The notes under the pieces: model-generated
Seen by the model: only the letters and a program-made list of their open reading frames with translations
Databases searched by the model: none
What the model was told of the DNA's origin: nothing
NCBI RefSeq assembly: GCF_001546115.1
Contig: NZ_KQ955209.1
Coordinates: 1,196,037-1,260,036 of the forward strand
Length of the DNA: 64,000 bases
Direction: 5' to 3'
From: Paracoccus aminovorans
Lineage (GTDB): Bacteria > Pseudomonadota > Alphaproteobacteria > Rhodobacterales > Rhodobacteraceae
Shown here: one piece after another, positions 26,526-35,654 of the stretch
Layout of the letters: each line of letters starts with the position of its first letter
How positions within the stretch are numbered: the stretch's first letter is position 1
Position numbers and translations under genes: made by a program

Positions 26526-27196
26526 CGCCGCCCCCGGCGCCAGTCATCGAGGCGAGCATAGATGGTTACCGCGATGCCACCGAGAGCCACGGCAATGAAC
26601 ACCCAACGGAGCGTGTCGAGATACGGCACGAGCGGCAGGATGGCGCTTTGGGTCTCGGCCAGGACGCTCTGCGCCACCTCGACCCCGGCAGCACCCAGCG
26701 TCGCTACGCCGGCCGCCCCGCCACCTTTCATGGTGCGGCTGTCGGCGAGCACTTCGCGGGCGGGCGGCGTCTCGGCTGCGAAGGCCGTCGCCCGGACCGG
26801 GAACCGCTCGCCCCACTGACGCGCGGGGCCAAGGTCGACATGGATGAATCCCGAGCGCGGGTAGAACCCGAAGCCGAGGAAGCCGACTTCCCGCGCCGCG
26901 GCCTCGAAGGCCACCGGGTCATGGTTCGCCATGGCGATGTCGAAGGCGGCGCCATCGAGGTGCTTGGAGCGGGTCGCACCGCCGACGGCGCGGTTGTGTC
27001 CCGGGCTGCGATAGGCCGAGCGGACGATCAGCGGCTTGCCCAGCCGGTCGCGCAGCGCCTGCAGCTTGTCGAGCGCGGGTTCGTTGACGAGCAGCTTGCC
27101 GGTGCCCCGGCATGCGATCTCGGCGGGCGAGAAATTCGGCCAGCGCCAGGTGCTCTCAGGCACGTCGCGCCAATGGCGATGGAAGGTCGTGGTCAT
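26522..27196 (-). CDS. Phage endolysin, M15-type peptidase with membrane tail
   Basis: A 224-residue endolysin. The peptidase M15 (VanY/D-Ala-D-Ala carboxypeptidase type) domain covers about residues 20-130, with metal ligands in SKHLDGAAFDI (His, Asp) and HVDLG (His). Residues about 150-224 carry a linker and a hydrophobic segment (WVFIAVALGGIAVTI), an unusual C-terminal membrane anchor or holin-like tail. No separate holin is visible nearby except the two-helix protein at 35409. It is followed by the overlapping spanin pair. Confidence 0.82.
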   Translation of the reverse strand: MTTTFHRHWRDVPESTWRWPNFSPAEIACRGTGKLLVNEPALDKLQALRDRLGKPLIVRSAYRSPGHNRAVGGATRSKHLDGAAFDIAMANHDPVAFEAAAREVGFLGFGFYPRSGFIHVDLGPARQWGERFPVRATAFAAETPPAREVLADSRTMKGGGAAGVATLGAAGVEVAQSVLAETQSAILPLVPYLDTLRWVFIAVALGGIAVTIYARLDDWRRGRR

Positions 27197-27213
27197 GGGG
27201 TCCTCCAGAAACG

Positions 27214-27236
27214 AAAAACCCGCCTTGAGGGCGGGT
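27214..27236 (-). terminator. Rho-independent terminator between head and lysis genes
   Basis: On the minus strand ACCCGCC, a loop CTCAA and GGCGGGT are followed directly by TTTTTCG. It lies after the DUF6127-type gene and before the endolysin gene, so lysis genes would need a separate promoter or antitermination. Confidence 0.75.
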
Positions 27237-27269
27237 CATTGCGGGCTGATGAAAGGGGATGGAGCGCGG

Positions 27270-27545
27270 CTACGGGCCGCCGCCGAAGATCTTGAGCTTG
27301 ATGGCGATGCCTGCGAGCAGCGCCAGCATGACACCGGTGGTGATGATGCGGACGGCGGTCTGCATCGCGGTGCGCCGCACCAGCCGGATGCAGTCTACAA
27401 GAGAGCGCAGATCGCGGATGTCGAGCGCGGCTTCGTCGCCGTCGAGGCCAAGGTCAGCGAGGGCCCGTTTCGCGCCTTGCTCGGCGGCCCGGGCCAACAA
27501 TGCTTCCAGTTCGGCATCCGACCGATCAGAACTGTGCGGTGTCAT
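27270..27545 (-). CDS. DUF6127-like phage membrane protein
   Basis: A 91-residue protein with a soluble Ala/Glu/Asp-rich part and a C-terminal membrane helix (RIITTGVMLALLAGIAIKL), a layout I associate with DUF6127 phage proteins. The start is ATG 27545; a longer frame to 27611 overlaps the previous gene. It lies at the end of the head-gene run, just before the terminator. A role in lysis or head completion is possible but not shown. Confidence 0.65.
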   Translation of the reverse strand: MTPHSSDRSDAELEALLARAAEQGAKRALADLGLDGDEAALDIRDLRSLVDCIRLVRRTAMQTAVRIITTGVMLALLAGIAIKLKIFGGGP

Positions 27546-27570
27546 CGGCGCCTCCCGCATCCTACGCCTC

Positions 27571-27897
27571 TCACGCCTCGGCCAGCATCTCGAGATAGGC
27601 GCCGCCCTCACTGGGCCGAGGGTCTTCCTTCAGGTCGAAGATCACCGCATCGATGACGGCGCGCCATTCGGAGGTGATGGCGCGGGTCTCGGCGCTGGCA
27701 CGGACCGTCAGGATAGCCGGCGACTTCGAGACCAGCCGTGCCTGCATGACAGCCTCGGAGCCGCGCAGGTAATGGACATGGCACCACAGGGTGAAGCGAT
27801 CTTCCCATCCCTGGATCAGCATCCCGTCCGGATCGCGGATCATCACCGCCTCCTGGAAGGTGGCCCTGCGCCGCAGGCGCCCGGCAACCATGCTCAC
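27571..27897 (-). CDS. Phage head closure (head-tail adaptor) protein
   Basis: A 108-residue protein with the beta-barrel pattern of gp16/SPP1-type stoppers: GRLRRRATFQEAV, then DRFTLWCHVHYLRGSE, ending in a helix. It should plug the filled head and present the tail-binding surface. It starts with GTG overlapping the stop of the connector gene (GTGA); an ATG two codons later is the alternative. No tail gene follows it. Confidence 0.75.
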   Translation of the reverse strand: MSMVAGRLRRRATFQEAVMIRDPDGMLIQGWEDRFTLWCHVHYLRGSEAVMQARLVSKSPAILTVRASAETRAITSEWRAVIDAVIFDLKEDPRPSEGGAYLEMLAEA

Positions 27898-28433
27898 AGC
27901 CTGATCCTGCGATAGGGGGCGAGCAGCGCATCCACGGCCACGGGCAGCGCCGATGGGCTGGTGCCCGGACTGACGGCCGCCCGGTTCTCATACCAATGGG
28001 CGATTAGCAGCAGCATGGCCTGGCGGATGGCGACGGGGATCTCGGCGGGGGCGCCATAGCCCGCGGTGAAGGTGATCGCCGCAGGACGGCCAAAGCCCGC
28101 GAGGGGTCGCAACAACAGGCGTTGGTCCCGCCGGTCGATCCAGTAATCGAGATCGCCGCCCGCGGCATCGGTGAACACGGCGCTGTCGATCTCGCTGTCG
28201 GGAAACGGCAGCAGGATGGGTCCGGTGACGGCATCCAGACCCATCTGCCAGTTTTGGGTCACCAGGCAGCGGCCGAGGATGCCGGCCGGCCCGTCGAGCC
28301 AGGCGGTGGCAGCATCGATATAACGCTGGATCAGCAGGTCCTCGTCCTCGTGATCGACCCGAAGCTGCGCCTTGGCCTCTTCCAGCGTGATCGGCGTGGC
28401 CGCGGGCGCGGTGATGCGGGTCAGCGTGAACAT
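27894..28433 (-). CDS. Phage head-tail connector (gp6/TIGR02215 type)
   Basis: A 179-residue protein with the helical start of the gp6-like connector family (ITLEEAKAQLRVDHEDED then LIQRYIDAATAWLDG) and a C-terminal helix pair (IRQAMLLLIAHWYENRAAV). It forms the ring beneath the portal. The start at 28433 is the family N-terminus (MFTLTRITAPA). Confidence 0.82.
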   Translation of the reverse strand: MFTLTRITAPAATPITLEEAKAQLRVDHEDEDLLIQRYIDAATAWLDGPAGILGRCLVTQNWQMGLDAVTGPILLPFPDSEIDSAVFTDAAGGDLDYWIDRRDQRLLLRPLAGFGRPAAITFTAGYGAPAEIPVAIRQAMLLLIAHWYENRAAVSPGTSPSALPVAVDALLAPYRRIRL

Positions 28434-28501
28434 GGGCAAAAACCCCCTGAGGCAGGGCACGGGCGGTCTTCACCGCCCGCGCAGTTATTGCAGCATCGAC
28501 C

Positions 28502-28942
28502 TCAGGCCTGATCGGCCTGCGGGTTGATCCGGCCGTGACCCTTGATCACCAGGCCGGCAATCGGCGTGCCGGTGGCATGGGTGCCTTCAAGCGCCGCCAG
28601 CAGCTTCAGGTAGCGTTTGGTTCCGACATAGCCGAAGCGGTAAACGGCGGCGGTGGCGTGGGCCTCGACCAGCGCCTTGATGATGCCGCCTTCGCCCACG
28701 GTCGGGACACCCAGCAGGTCGGCTGCGGTCACCGCCTCATAGCTGCTGTCGTCATCGGAATGGGTCAGGATGAACTCGATCCTGTTGGTCGAGGTGAAGG
28801 TGATGCCGCCCGCGCCAATGGCGAGAATGATCTCGGCACCGTCATGACCGCGCAGATCAATGGCCACGGGGGTGCTGTCGTCGGTGAGCGTGGCCACGTC
28901 GATGGCCGCGGCCACCGAGAGACTGGAATGCAGATCCTTCAT
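28502..28942 (-). CDS. Probable phage head decoration or small capsid-associated protein
   Basis: A 146-residue beta-rich protein (VDVATLTDDSTPVAIDL and ITFTSTNRIEFILTHSDD) located between capsid and connector genes. Such position and strand pattern fit a capsid decoration or minor head protein. No catalytic motif is present. The assignment is by context. Confidence 0.6.
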   Translation of the reverse strand: MKDLHSSLSVAAAIDVATLTDDSTPVAIDLRGHDGAEIILAIGAGGITFTSTNRIEFILTHSDDDSSYEAVTAADLLGVPTVGEGGIIKALVEAHATAAVYRFGYVGTKRYLKLLAALEGTHATGTPIAGLVIKGHGRINPQADQA

Positions 28943-29022
28943 CGGATCCTCCTGTGCAGGAATGTGGGTGGGAAGACGCGGGCTGAACCCTGCCGCGCGC
29001 GCGCCTTGGTTCAGCCGGGCGA

Positions 29023-30309
29023 TCAGCTGGCCGCGATCTTCAGCAGCTTGATGGCATCAAAATTCTGCACCCCGCCACCGACGCGCTTGGTGGTGTAGAA
29101 ATGCACATAGGGCTTGTTGGTGAAGGGATCGCGCAGCACCCGGATGCCGAAGCGGTCGACGATCAGATAGCCGCGCCGGAAATCCCCGAAGGCGATCGGG
29201 AAAGCTCCGACGGCAATATCGGGCATGTTGTCGTCATCGCTGATCGGATAGCCGAGCAGCGTTGCCGGCTGGCCAGCCTGGACCGGGGGCTGCCAGAGAT
29301 AGAGTTCCTCGGTCTTCGACTTCAGCTTGCGGATCGCCGCCTGCAGCGAGCGGTTCATCAGGAAGCGCGCATTCTGCCGGTAGCCCTGCTTCAGCCCGTA
29401 GACGAGGTCGATCAGCGCATCGACGCCGTTGTGGCTGGCATCGGTCAATGCGGCCGCGACGCCCGAGGCGGTGTAGCCGATCTTGCCCCAGGCGTAAGAG
29501 GCATTGGCGACCGTGTCATAGGCCAGGATGCCGCGGGGCCTGTTCACCCCGTCGCCGGTGATGAAGGCGGCAGCCTCGGCCTCGGCGAAGGCGGTCGAGA
29601 CCTCTTCGGCCAACCAGGCAGCGATATCGACCCTTGCATCGTCGAGCAGCATCTGGGTCGCGGCCGGGTTGGCGTAGATCTCCATCGCCGGGAAAGCCAG
29701 TTCAGCGAGCCTCGGGGTGGCGGTCTCGGGGCGAGCCTGACGCTCGCCGACCCAGCCGGCCGCAGCGCCGCCCTGATTGACCAGCTTCTTGTAGCTGCCG
29801 GCCGAGATCGAGATGACACTGGCAATCGCGCGCATGGCCGAGACCGAGCCCAGCACCCGGTCGATAATCTGTTCCATCTGGTCGGGGACGACATAGCCGC
29901 CATCGGGATCGCTGTCGGTGCGGAGCGCGGCCTTCACCTCCAGTTCCCGCAACCCGGCCTCGACCCCGCGGCGGAAGAACTGGTTGAAGGCGCGGGCGTG
30001 CTCGCGGGTCTCGGGGCTGTCCGCCCGATCCGCGCTGCCACCACCGCCGCCGAGCCTGGCCGCCGCCAGCACGGCATTGGTCTCGTCGAGCGCGCCCTGA
30101 AGCCGGGTGATCTCTGCATTGATGCGCTCCACCTTCTCGGCCTGCACGACATCGGCGAAGCGGGCGTTGATGCTGCTGATCTCGGCCTGATGCTCGTCCT
30201 TGAAGGCGGCGAAGGCGCGGTTCAGATCGGCAAGGATGGCGTTCGCGTCGCCGGTCTCGGCGCGCACGCGAACGGCCCCGTGGATGCGGGGGGATTTCTG
30301 GATGCCCAT
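29023..30309 (-). CDS. HK97-family major capsid protein
   Basis: A 428-residue capsid protein. An N-terminal coiled-coil delta domain (about 25-105: LNRAFAAFKDEHQAEISSI, VERINAEITRLQGAL) acts as internal scaffold and is normally cleaved by the protease encoded upstream. The HK97 fold follows, with the typical DPDGGYVVPDQMEQ, GERQARPET and a C-terminal FRRGYLIVDRFGIRV. Length and order are normal, so the head can probably form. Confidence 0.93.
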   Translation of the reverse strand: MGIQKSPRIHGAVRVRAETGDANAILADLNRAFAAFKDEHQAEISSINARFADVVQAEKVERINAEITRLQGALDETNAVLAAARLGGGGGSADRADSPETREHARAFNQFFRRGVEAGLRELEVKAALRTDSDPDGGYVVPDQMEQIIDRVLGSVSAMRAIASVISISAGSYKKLVNQGGAAAGWVGERQARPETATPRLAELAFPAMEIYANPAATQMLLDDARVDIAAWLAEEVSTAFAEAEAAAFITGDGVNRPRGILAYDTVANASYAWGKIGYTASGVAAALTDASHNGVDALIDLVYGLKQGYRQNARFLMNRSLQAAIRKLKSKTEELYLWQPPVQAGQPATLLGYPISDDDNMPDIAVGAFPIAFGDFRRGYLIVDRFGIRVLRDPFTNKPYVHFYTTKRVGGGVQNFDAIKLLKIAAS

Positions 30310-30319
30310 GGGCTTCTCC

Positions 30320-31186
30320 TTATGAGCGGATGGTATCGATGAGCTGCCGGATGGCGCTCAGGGGGATGCCAGCGTTCTGCGTGGCGGGTTCGGCAGCGTT
30401 CCGCGTGCCGGTGAGGTCTCTCAGCATCGCGCGCCGCGCGGATCGCGGGATACCTTGCTGGGCCAGTGCCGCGCCGATGCGGCGCCGGGCCTGAATGTCG
30501 GGGCGCGACTGCGCGCCGCTCTGCGGTGACCGCGCGAGCGGGCCGGCGGCCGAACCCTCGACCATGCCGTCGGCCATCCCGGCCGTGATGGCCTCCTCGG
30601 CGCCGAGAAAGGTCTCGGCATCCAGCAACGCGGCAATCTCGACCTGTGACCTGCCACTGCGGGCGGCATAGATCCCGGCCAGCGCGGCATCGAAACTCTC
30701 GAAGAGCGCAGCGGCCTCAGCCATATCGTGGCGATTGCCGATCACCACGCCCCAGGCATTGTGCAGCATCAGGAAGCTGCCGGGGCTCATGTGGATCTCG
30801 TCGCCGGCCATGGCGATAATGGAGGCCGCCGAGGCCGCGAGCCCCAGCACCTCAACGGTGACCGCGGCCGGATGGGCGCGCAGCAGGTTGTAGATGGCAA
30901 TGCCCTCGAACATGTCGCCGCCCGGCGAGTTGATCTGCACCGTCACCGCCTGCGGGCCGATCCTGCTGAGCGCCGCTGCGATCCCGCGCAGGCTCACCCC
31001 GCCGCCCATATCATCCTCGCCGATCACGTCGAAGATGGTGATGGTGCTGTCGCTCTCGGTGACGGAAGTGACCTGCACGGCGACCGGCATCTCGGCCCAG
31101 CGGACCAGCGCGTCCGATGGCGCATCGGCCTGGAACGCCGCGGGGCGCGGCAAGACCGGTCCGGCCGGAAGATCACGCAGGCTCAT
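30320..31186 (-). CDS. ClpP-type prohead protease
   Basis: A 288-residue serine protease of the ClpP-like S14/S49-related phage class. The catalytic Ser is in GLAASAASIIAMAG and the His in FLMLHNAWG; the oxyanion region is INSPGGDMFEG. The C-terminal ~90 residues are Ala/Arg-rich and may be self-cleaved or scaffold-like. It should remove the capsid delta domain during head maturation. It is followed closely by the capsid gene. Confidence 0.9.
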   Translation of the reverse strand: MSLRDLPAGPVLPRPAAFQADAPSDALVRWAEMPVAVQVTSVTESDSTITIFDVIGEDDMGGGVSLRGIAAALSRIGPQAVTVQINSPGGDMFEGIAIYNLLRAHPAAVTVEVLGLAASAASIIAMAGDEIHMSPGSFLMLHNAWGVVIGNRHDMAEAAALFESFDAALAGIYAARSGRSQVEIAALLDAETFLGAEEAITAGMADGMVEGSAAGPLARSPQSGAQSRPDIQARRRIGAALAQQGIPRSARRAMLRDLTGTRNAAEPATQNAGIPLSAIRQLIDTIRS

Positions 31187-31335
31187 CAGATGGTCCTTTC
31201 GGATGTGTGCGGCTCATGGCTGAGCAAGAAAGACCGGCAGTTTCCTGCCGCTCTCCGCGCCTCAGGCGCTTGTGATGGATAATCAGCGGCGGTTGTCGTT
31301 TATCTGCTCAACCAAGAGTATGACGGAGCAGACCC

Positions 31336-31779
31336 ATGCGTATTTTCCAGAAACTGGCCGTATTGGCCGTCACCGCCGCCACTGTGGCCGCTGTGCCGGC
31401 CTCGGCAGACCCGGGACGGGGCAAAACCCATGATCGTGACCACTTCCGGACCAGCCAGGCAAAACACTGCCCGCCGGGGCTGGCTAAGAAGAACCCGCCC
31501 TGTGTTCCGCCCGGCCAGGCCAGAAAATATGACGATCGCAGGGATTATGATCGTCACCGGCACCATGAGCGTCGGCGGCACCATGACCGCTACGGGGTCC
31601 GGATCGGCGATATCCTGCGGATCGACGATTACCGGGTCATTCGCGATCCTCGCAGGATGAATCTCGAGACCCGTGACGACTGGCGCTATTACCGCGATGG
31701 CCATCGCGCCTATCAGGTTGATCGCGAAACCCGGAAGATTCTCTCGGTCATCGAGTTGATCGACGCCTTTACGAACTGA
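31336..31779 (+). CDS. RcnB-like periplasmic protein inserted in the head operon (moron)
   Basis: A 147-residue exported protein on the opposite strand to the head genes. The signal peptide ends near ASA; the middle is Arg/His/Asp-rich (RHRHHERRRHHDRYG) and could bind metal. The C-terminal ~45 residues (DYRVIRDPRRMNL, YRDGHRAYQVDRET) resemble RcnB-type domains. It has its own leader with AGAGTATGACGGAGCAG upstream. Host-like genes of this kind between phage genes are called morons and are usually expressed from the prophage. Confidence 0.75.
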   Translation: MRIFQKLAVLAVTAATVAAVPASADPGRGKTHDRDHFRTSQAKHCPPGLAKKNPPCVPPGQARKYDDRRDYDRHRHHERRRHHDRYGVRIGDILRIDDYRVIRDPRRMNLETRDDWRYYRDGHRAYQVDRETRKILSVIELIDAFTN

Positions 31780-31809
31780 GGCAGCGCCGGCTGCATTCCA
31801 GCCCCGAGA

Positions 31810-33111
31810 TCAGGGATCGGCTTGGGCGTCGGGATCGGTAAATTCGTTCTCCGCCTTCCCGGCTTCTGCGGTCATGTTGGGCGGCGGATAATAGACATCA
31901 CCGCCATCACGTGGATTCTGGTCTTCGAGGGTGCGGATCTCGTTGGGGCTCCACACACCCCATTGCAGACCCTTCACATAGGCCTCCCAGCGGGCCTTGA
32001 TATCGCCCTTGACGAGGGCTGCGCGGTTGAAACGGGCATAGAGCAGGTCATCCGCGCCGATCAGGTCGCGGTCGATCGCCTCCTCCCACATGGTCAGGTG
32101 ATCCTCGAGCGTATAGGCCACGAAGCCGATCGACTGCTGCTCGATGCCGGTGCCCCAGCTGGTGGACTTCTCGGTATCGCCGATCATATGCGGCGGCACC
32201 CCGAAGAACATGGCGATGTCGCTGCGGCTGAACTTGCGGCTCTCGATCCATTGCGCATCCTCGGCGGTCATCGCGATACGGGCGTAATCCATACCTTCCT
32301 CGAGAATGAGGTGCTTGCCTTCCTGGTCACCGCCGGCGCGGAATGCCTCGAGCCCGGCCTTGAGATTGGCCACCGCCTCGGGTCCGAGCTTCTGCGGGTG
32401 CCTCAGCACGCCCGAGACCCGGGCGCCATTGCGAAAGGTGGTGGCGCCGTGATCCTCCATTGCCAGCGCCAGGCCGATGGTCTCGCGGGCATAGGCGATA
32501 GGCGAGACACCCCGCACCCCGTCCAGCGTCAGCCCGACCAGATGCAGCACCTCGTCCTGCGCCAGCCGCAGACGCCTTCCATCGGGGCGGGTATAGAGAA
32601 AGCTCAGCGCCAGGTCCTTGTCCTGCACCACCTCGACCCTATCCGGATGCAGCGGGATCAGCGCCTGCACGGTGCCGCGCGAGCGCACGATCATGGCATA
32701 GGCATTGCCGCGCAAGAGCAGATGCGCCTGCAGCATCCGGCGGAACTGCGATGGCGTTTGCCAGCGATTGGGCCTTCGCCGCAGCAGCTGCCAGATCGGG
32801 GCATCCGAGGCATCCTCGCGGGTCCGGGCATCGATCCGGCGCTTGATATGCAAGGGCAGCGTTGCCACCGCGCCGGAAATGATGCGCACGCAGGCATAGA
32901 CTGCCGCCACCCGCATGGCGCTGTCCGGCGTCACCGCCATGCCGGAGCCGCTGACCGCCCCGGCTCTCAGCGCTGCCTCCAGCTCGGCAGCGGAGGTGAT
33001 GACCAGCCCGCCACCCGCCTCCTGGACGGACGCGCGCGGTGATGGGGCGTGCGGAGGCGAGGCCGCAGGCGGGGCGCCTGCAAACCAGCGGGACCAGAAG
33101 GACATGGGCAT
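31810..33111 (-). CDS. HK97-family phage portal protein
   Basis: A 433-residue portal protein with the normal length and landmarks: MRVAAVYACVRIISGAVA, LHIKRR, WQTPSQFRRMLQAHL, NGARVSGVLRHPQKL and the C-terminal FNRAALVKGD. It forms the dodecameric DNA gate at one vertex. The opposite-strand RcnB-like gene lies between it and the protease gene, which are usually adjacent. Confidence 0.93.
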   Translation of the reverse strand: MPMSFWSRWFAGAPPAASPPHAPSPRASVQEAGGGLVITSAAELEAALRAGAVSGSGMAVTPDSAMRVAAVYACVRIISGAVATLPLHIKRRIDARTREDASDAPIWQLLRRRPNRWQTPSQFRRMLQAHLLLRGNAYAMIVRSRGTVQALIPLHPDRVEVVQDKDLALSFLYTRPDGRRLRLAQDEVLHLVGLTLDGVRGVSPIAYARETIGLALAMEDHGATTFRNGARVSGVLRHPQKLGPEAVANLKAGLEAFRAGGDQEGKHLILEEGMDYARIAMTAEDAQWIESRKFSRSDIAMFFGVPPHMIGDTEKSTSWGTGIEQQSIGFVAYTLEDHLTMWEEAIDRDLIGADDLLYARFNRAALVKGDIKARWEAYVKGLQWGVWSPNEIRTLEDQNPRDGGDVYYPPPNMTAEAGKAENEFTDPDAQADP

Positions 33112-33132
33112 TCTTTCTGCAAGGCGGGTGGC

Positions 33133-34903
33133 CTACAGCACCAGGATGCTGCGGCTGTCATAGACCGAGCGGCCGGCATTGGCGTCGCGCAGGAGCGCCC
33201 GGCCGAGGGCGTTGCAGATCGCGACAATGCCGTCGATGCGCTCCGAGGAGCGTTCCTTGTCCGGTTTGATGTTGCCGGCAGGATCATGGCGCACGGCGAC
33301 ATTCGAGGCATTCCAGCGCAGCACCGGATGGCCGCCATGCCACAAGAGCCGCGACACCGAGAGCCGCTCAAGTTCCGCGGTCGGTGCCGCCATGCTCAAA
33401 AAGCCCTGCCCAAATTGCACCAGGTTGATCCCCTCATCCTGCAGATGCTGGACGATCTCTCCGGCGAAGGTGCGGTCGTAAGAGAGCTCGCGCAGATCGT
33501 AGCGCCCCGCGAGTGCGATGATCTCGGCCTCGATAAAGGCGAAATCGGTGGCATTGCCGGGGGTGGCCACAAGGAAGCCCTGGTAGTGCCAGGTATCGTA
33601 GGGCACCCGGTCGCGCTTGCCGCGGCGCAGGATGTCCTCCTCCGGCACCCAGAAACGGGGCAGCACGATCCATTTCTCGGCGAGAACGCCGAGCGCAGGA
33701 TCCAGCGTCGGCGGAAACAGCAGCACGAATGCCGAGAGATCGTTGACCCGGGCCAGATCCAGCCCGCCATAGCACTCCCGGCCCAACAGCTTTTGTTCCA
33801 GATCATCCAGCCCGACGCGGATATCTCGCCAATCAGCCCCGTCACCCGGCCCGCCCTCGGCCCAGACGCCCATGTCGAGCCAGCGGGTGACCTGTTCGGT
33901 CCATTCATTCAGCCGCAGCCGCCGGATGGCGTTCTGCTGCCGGCATCTCGCGAGCCTCGTCGATCTGGCGCTTCAGGTCGTCCGGCTTCACCGTCACGCC
34001 AAGACTCGGATTGGCCTTCACCCAGACCGCAGGATCAGTCCAGTCATCGCCCGCGTCGATGGTGGCGATATAGGCAAACCAGCTATCGGCCGTCTCATGC
34101 GGCACAGACCCTTCCAGCGCCTTGACCGAGAACTCGTGATGCTGGCGACAGACCGAATGGCGGTCATGGCCGGCGGTGGTGATCTCGACGATCAGCGGCT
34201 GGCGCCGGGCACCGGTGGCGGTGTTGAGCTTCTGGATGATCTCCGGTCCGGGATGTTCATGCACCTCGTCCACGGCGGCCAGATGCACGTTGAGCCCGTC
34301 CATCTTGCTGGCATCGGCCGAGAGCGGCCGGAACCACGACGCGGTGGGCAGCACCGCGAGGTTGTTCACGGTGCGCGTCACCCGCGCTGCCAGCGCCGGG
34401 CTGGAAGCGACCATGCGCTCGGCCTCGCCGAACACGATGCGCGCCTGATCGCGAGTGGTGGCCGCGGCATAGACATGCGCGCCGGCCTCGCCATCGGCGA
34501 TCAGCGCGTAGAGCGCGATGCCTGCGAGCAGCGCGGATTTGCCATTCTTGCGCGCCACCTCGACGTAAGCTGTGCGGAACCGCCTGAGTCCATCGGCGCG
34601 TTTCCAGCCAAAGACGGATCCGACCGCGAAGGCCTGCCACGGCTGCAGCACAAAGGGCTGGCCGGCCCATTCCCCGGTCGAGTGCCGCAGGTGGCCGAAA
34701 AACTCGATCGCGTGCAGCGCGGCGGCGCGGTCCCAGGAGAGGCCACGGGTCTTGCCGGTCTTCAGGTCCTCCAGATGCCGTGCGCAGGCCAGCTTCACCA
34801 GCCGGCCCGCGGTGATCTTGCCGCCGGTGACTGCCTTTGCATAGGCGGTGACCGGGCATGCCGGTGCCTTTCGCCCCGCACCGGATTTACGCGCTGCTGC
34901 CAC
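33133..34903 (-). pseudogene. terL: Phage large terminase subunit, frameshifted
   Basis: The ATPase half (34903-33905) has the Walker-A-like VARKNGKSALLAG, Walker B VHLAAVDEVHEH and the motif TTAGHDRHS. The nuclease half continues in another frame from about 33930 to 33133 (GLDLARVNDLSAFVLLF, then SYDRTFAGEIVQHL). A single-base gain or two-base loss around 33931-33943 (GTTCTGCTGCCGG on the plus strand) separates them; repairing it would restore about 580 residues with EMPA...AIRRLRLNEWTEQ. Translated as it stands, the ATPase part ends 12 residues past the shift. It may be a real inactivation, a sequencing error or a programmed shift. Confidence 0.88.
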
Positions 34904-35357
34904 GGTTCAGATAATCCTCGAACGGGTCGCGGGTGTCAGTCGGTTCAGCCATGCGCACCCGGGTGCGACTAGATGGCGTCATCCCGAACTCACTCTCGAT
35001 CTGGCCCATCTGCGCGAGGCATTTATTGGCCACCGCCAGGAACGGGTTCTGGATGATATTCCCGCCCACGGTCTTCACCACCGGGCCGCGGCGCTTGACC
35101 TCGGCCTCCGCCTCGAGCCAGCGGCGCCAGATCACCACGTAACGGGCCAGCGCGCCGACATCGAGTTCGGTCATCACCCCATGCCGCGCCAGCAGCGCGG
35201 CCATCTCGGTGAACTTCGCGGCAGCCGCTTCGTCGAGATGCTCGGGCGGGTCCGGGGTCGCGACCACCGGCTGCGGCTCATCCGGGTTCAGCCGGTGCGA
35301 CCGGGCCGTGCCCTTGACCAGTTTGAGCTGCGTCGGCAGTGGCTTGCGACCCGCCAT
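34887..35357 (-). CDS. terS: Phage small terminase subunit, P27 family
   Basis: A 156-residue protein with the P27-family start (MAGRKPLPTQLKLVKGTARS) and the central helices (HLDEAAAAKFTEMAALLARH, YVVIWRRWLEAEAEV). It recognises the packaging site on the element's DNA. It overlaps the terL start by 17 bases. The HNH nuclease, TerS and TerL together form the packaging module. Confidence 0.9.
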   Translation of the reverse strand: MAGRKPLPTQLKLVKGTARSHRLNPDEPQPVVATPDPPEHLDEAAAAKFTEMAALLARHGVMTELDVGALARYVVIWRRWLEAEAEVKRRGPVVKTVGGNIIQNPFLAVANKCLAQMGQIESEFGMTPSSRTRVRMAEPTDTRDPFEDYLNRGSSA

Positions 35358-35408
35358 GATCCTTGTCCTTTCCGGCTGTTCTCCTCCCGCAATGCTGATG
35401 AATCGGGC

Positions 35409-35654
35409 TTATCCCCGAGAGTCGGACTCGTGCTCGCCGCCACCGACCCGCATAGCCTCGAACACCCGCCGCAAGGCGAAGGAACGCACTATCGATACGA
35501 TGGTAAAAATCCCGCCCATCGCCATGTTCTGCGTCAGCGTGACGTGCAGCCCGAAGAACGGGAAGATCAGGATCTGCGTGGCGACGGCAACGCCATATCC
35601 GACGATGACATTGGCGATGGACTCGACCAGCGACATGAGGCGTGATTGTTTCAT
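35409..35654 (-). CDS. Two-helix membrane protein (DUF7220-like)
   Basis: An 81-residue protein with two membrane helices (ANVIVGYGVAVATQILIFPF and NMAMGGIFTIVSIVRSFAL) and a charged tail. The start MKQSRLMSLVESIANV matches a phage family I know as DUF7220. Its ATG overlaps the stop of the methyltransferase gene. A holin-like role is possible, which would give the endolysin a membrane partner, but it is far from the lysis genes. Confidence 0.65.
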   Translation of the reverse strand: MKQSRLMSLVESIANVIVGYGVAVATQILIFPFFGLHVTLTQNMAMGGIFTIVSIVRSFALRRVFEAMRVGGGEHESDSRG

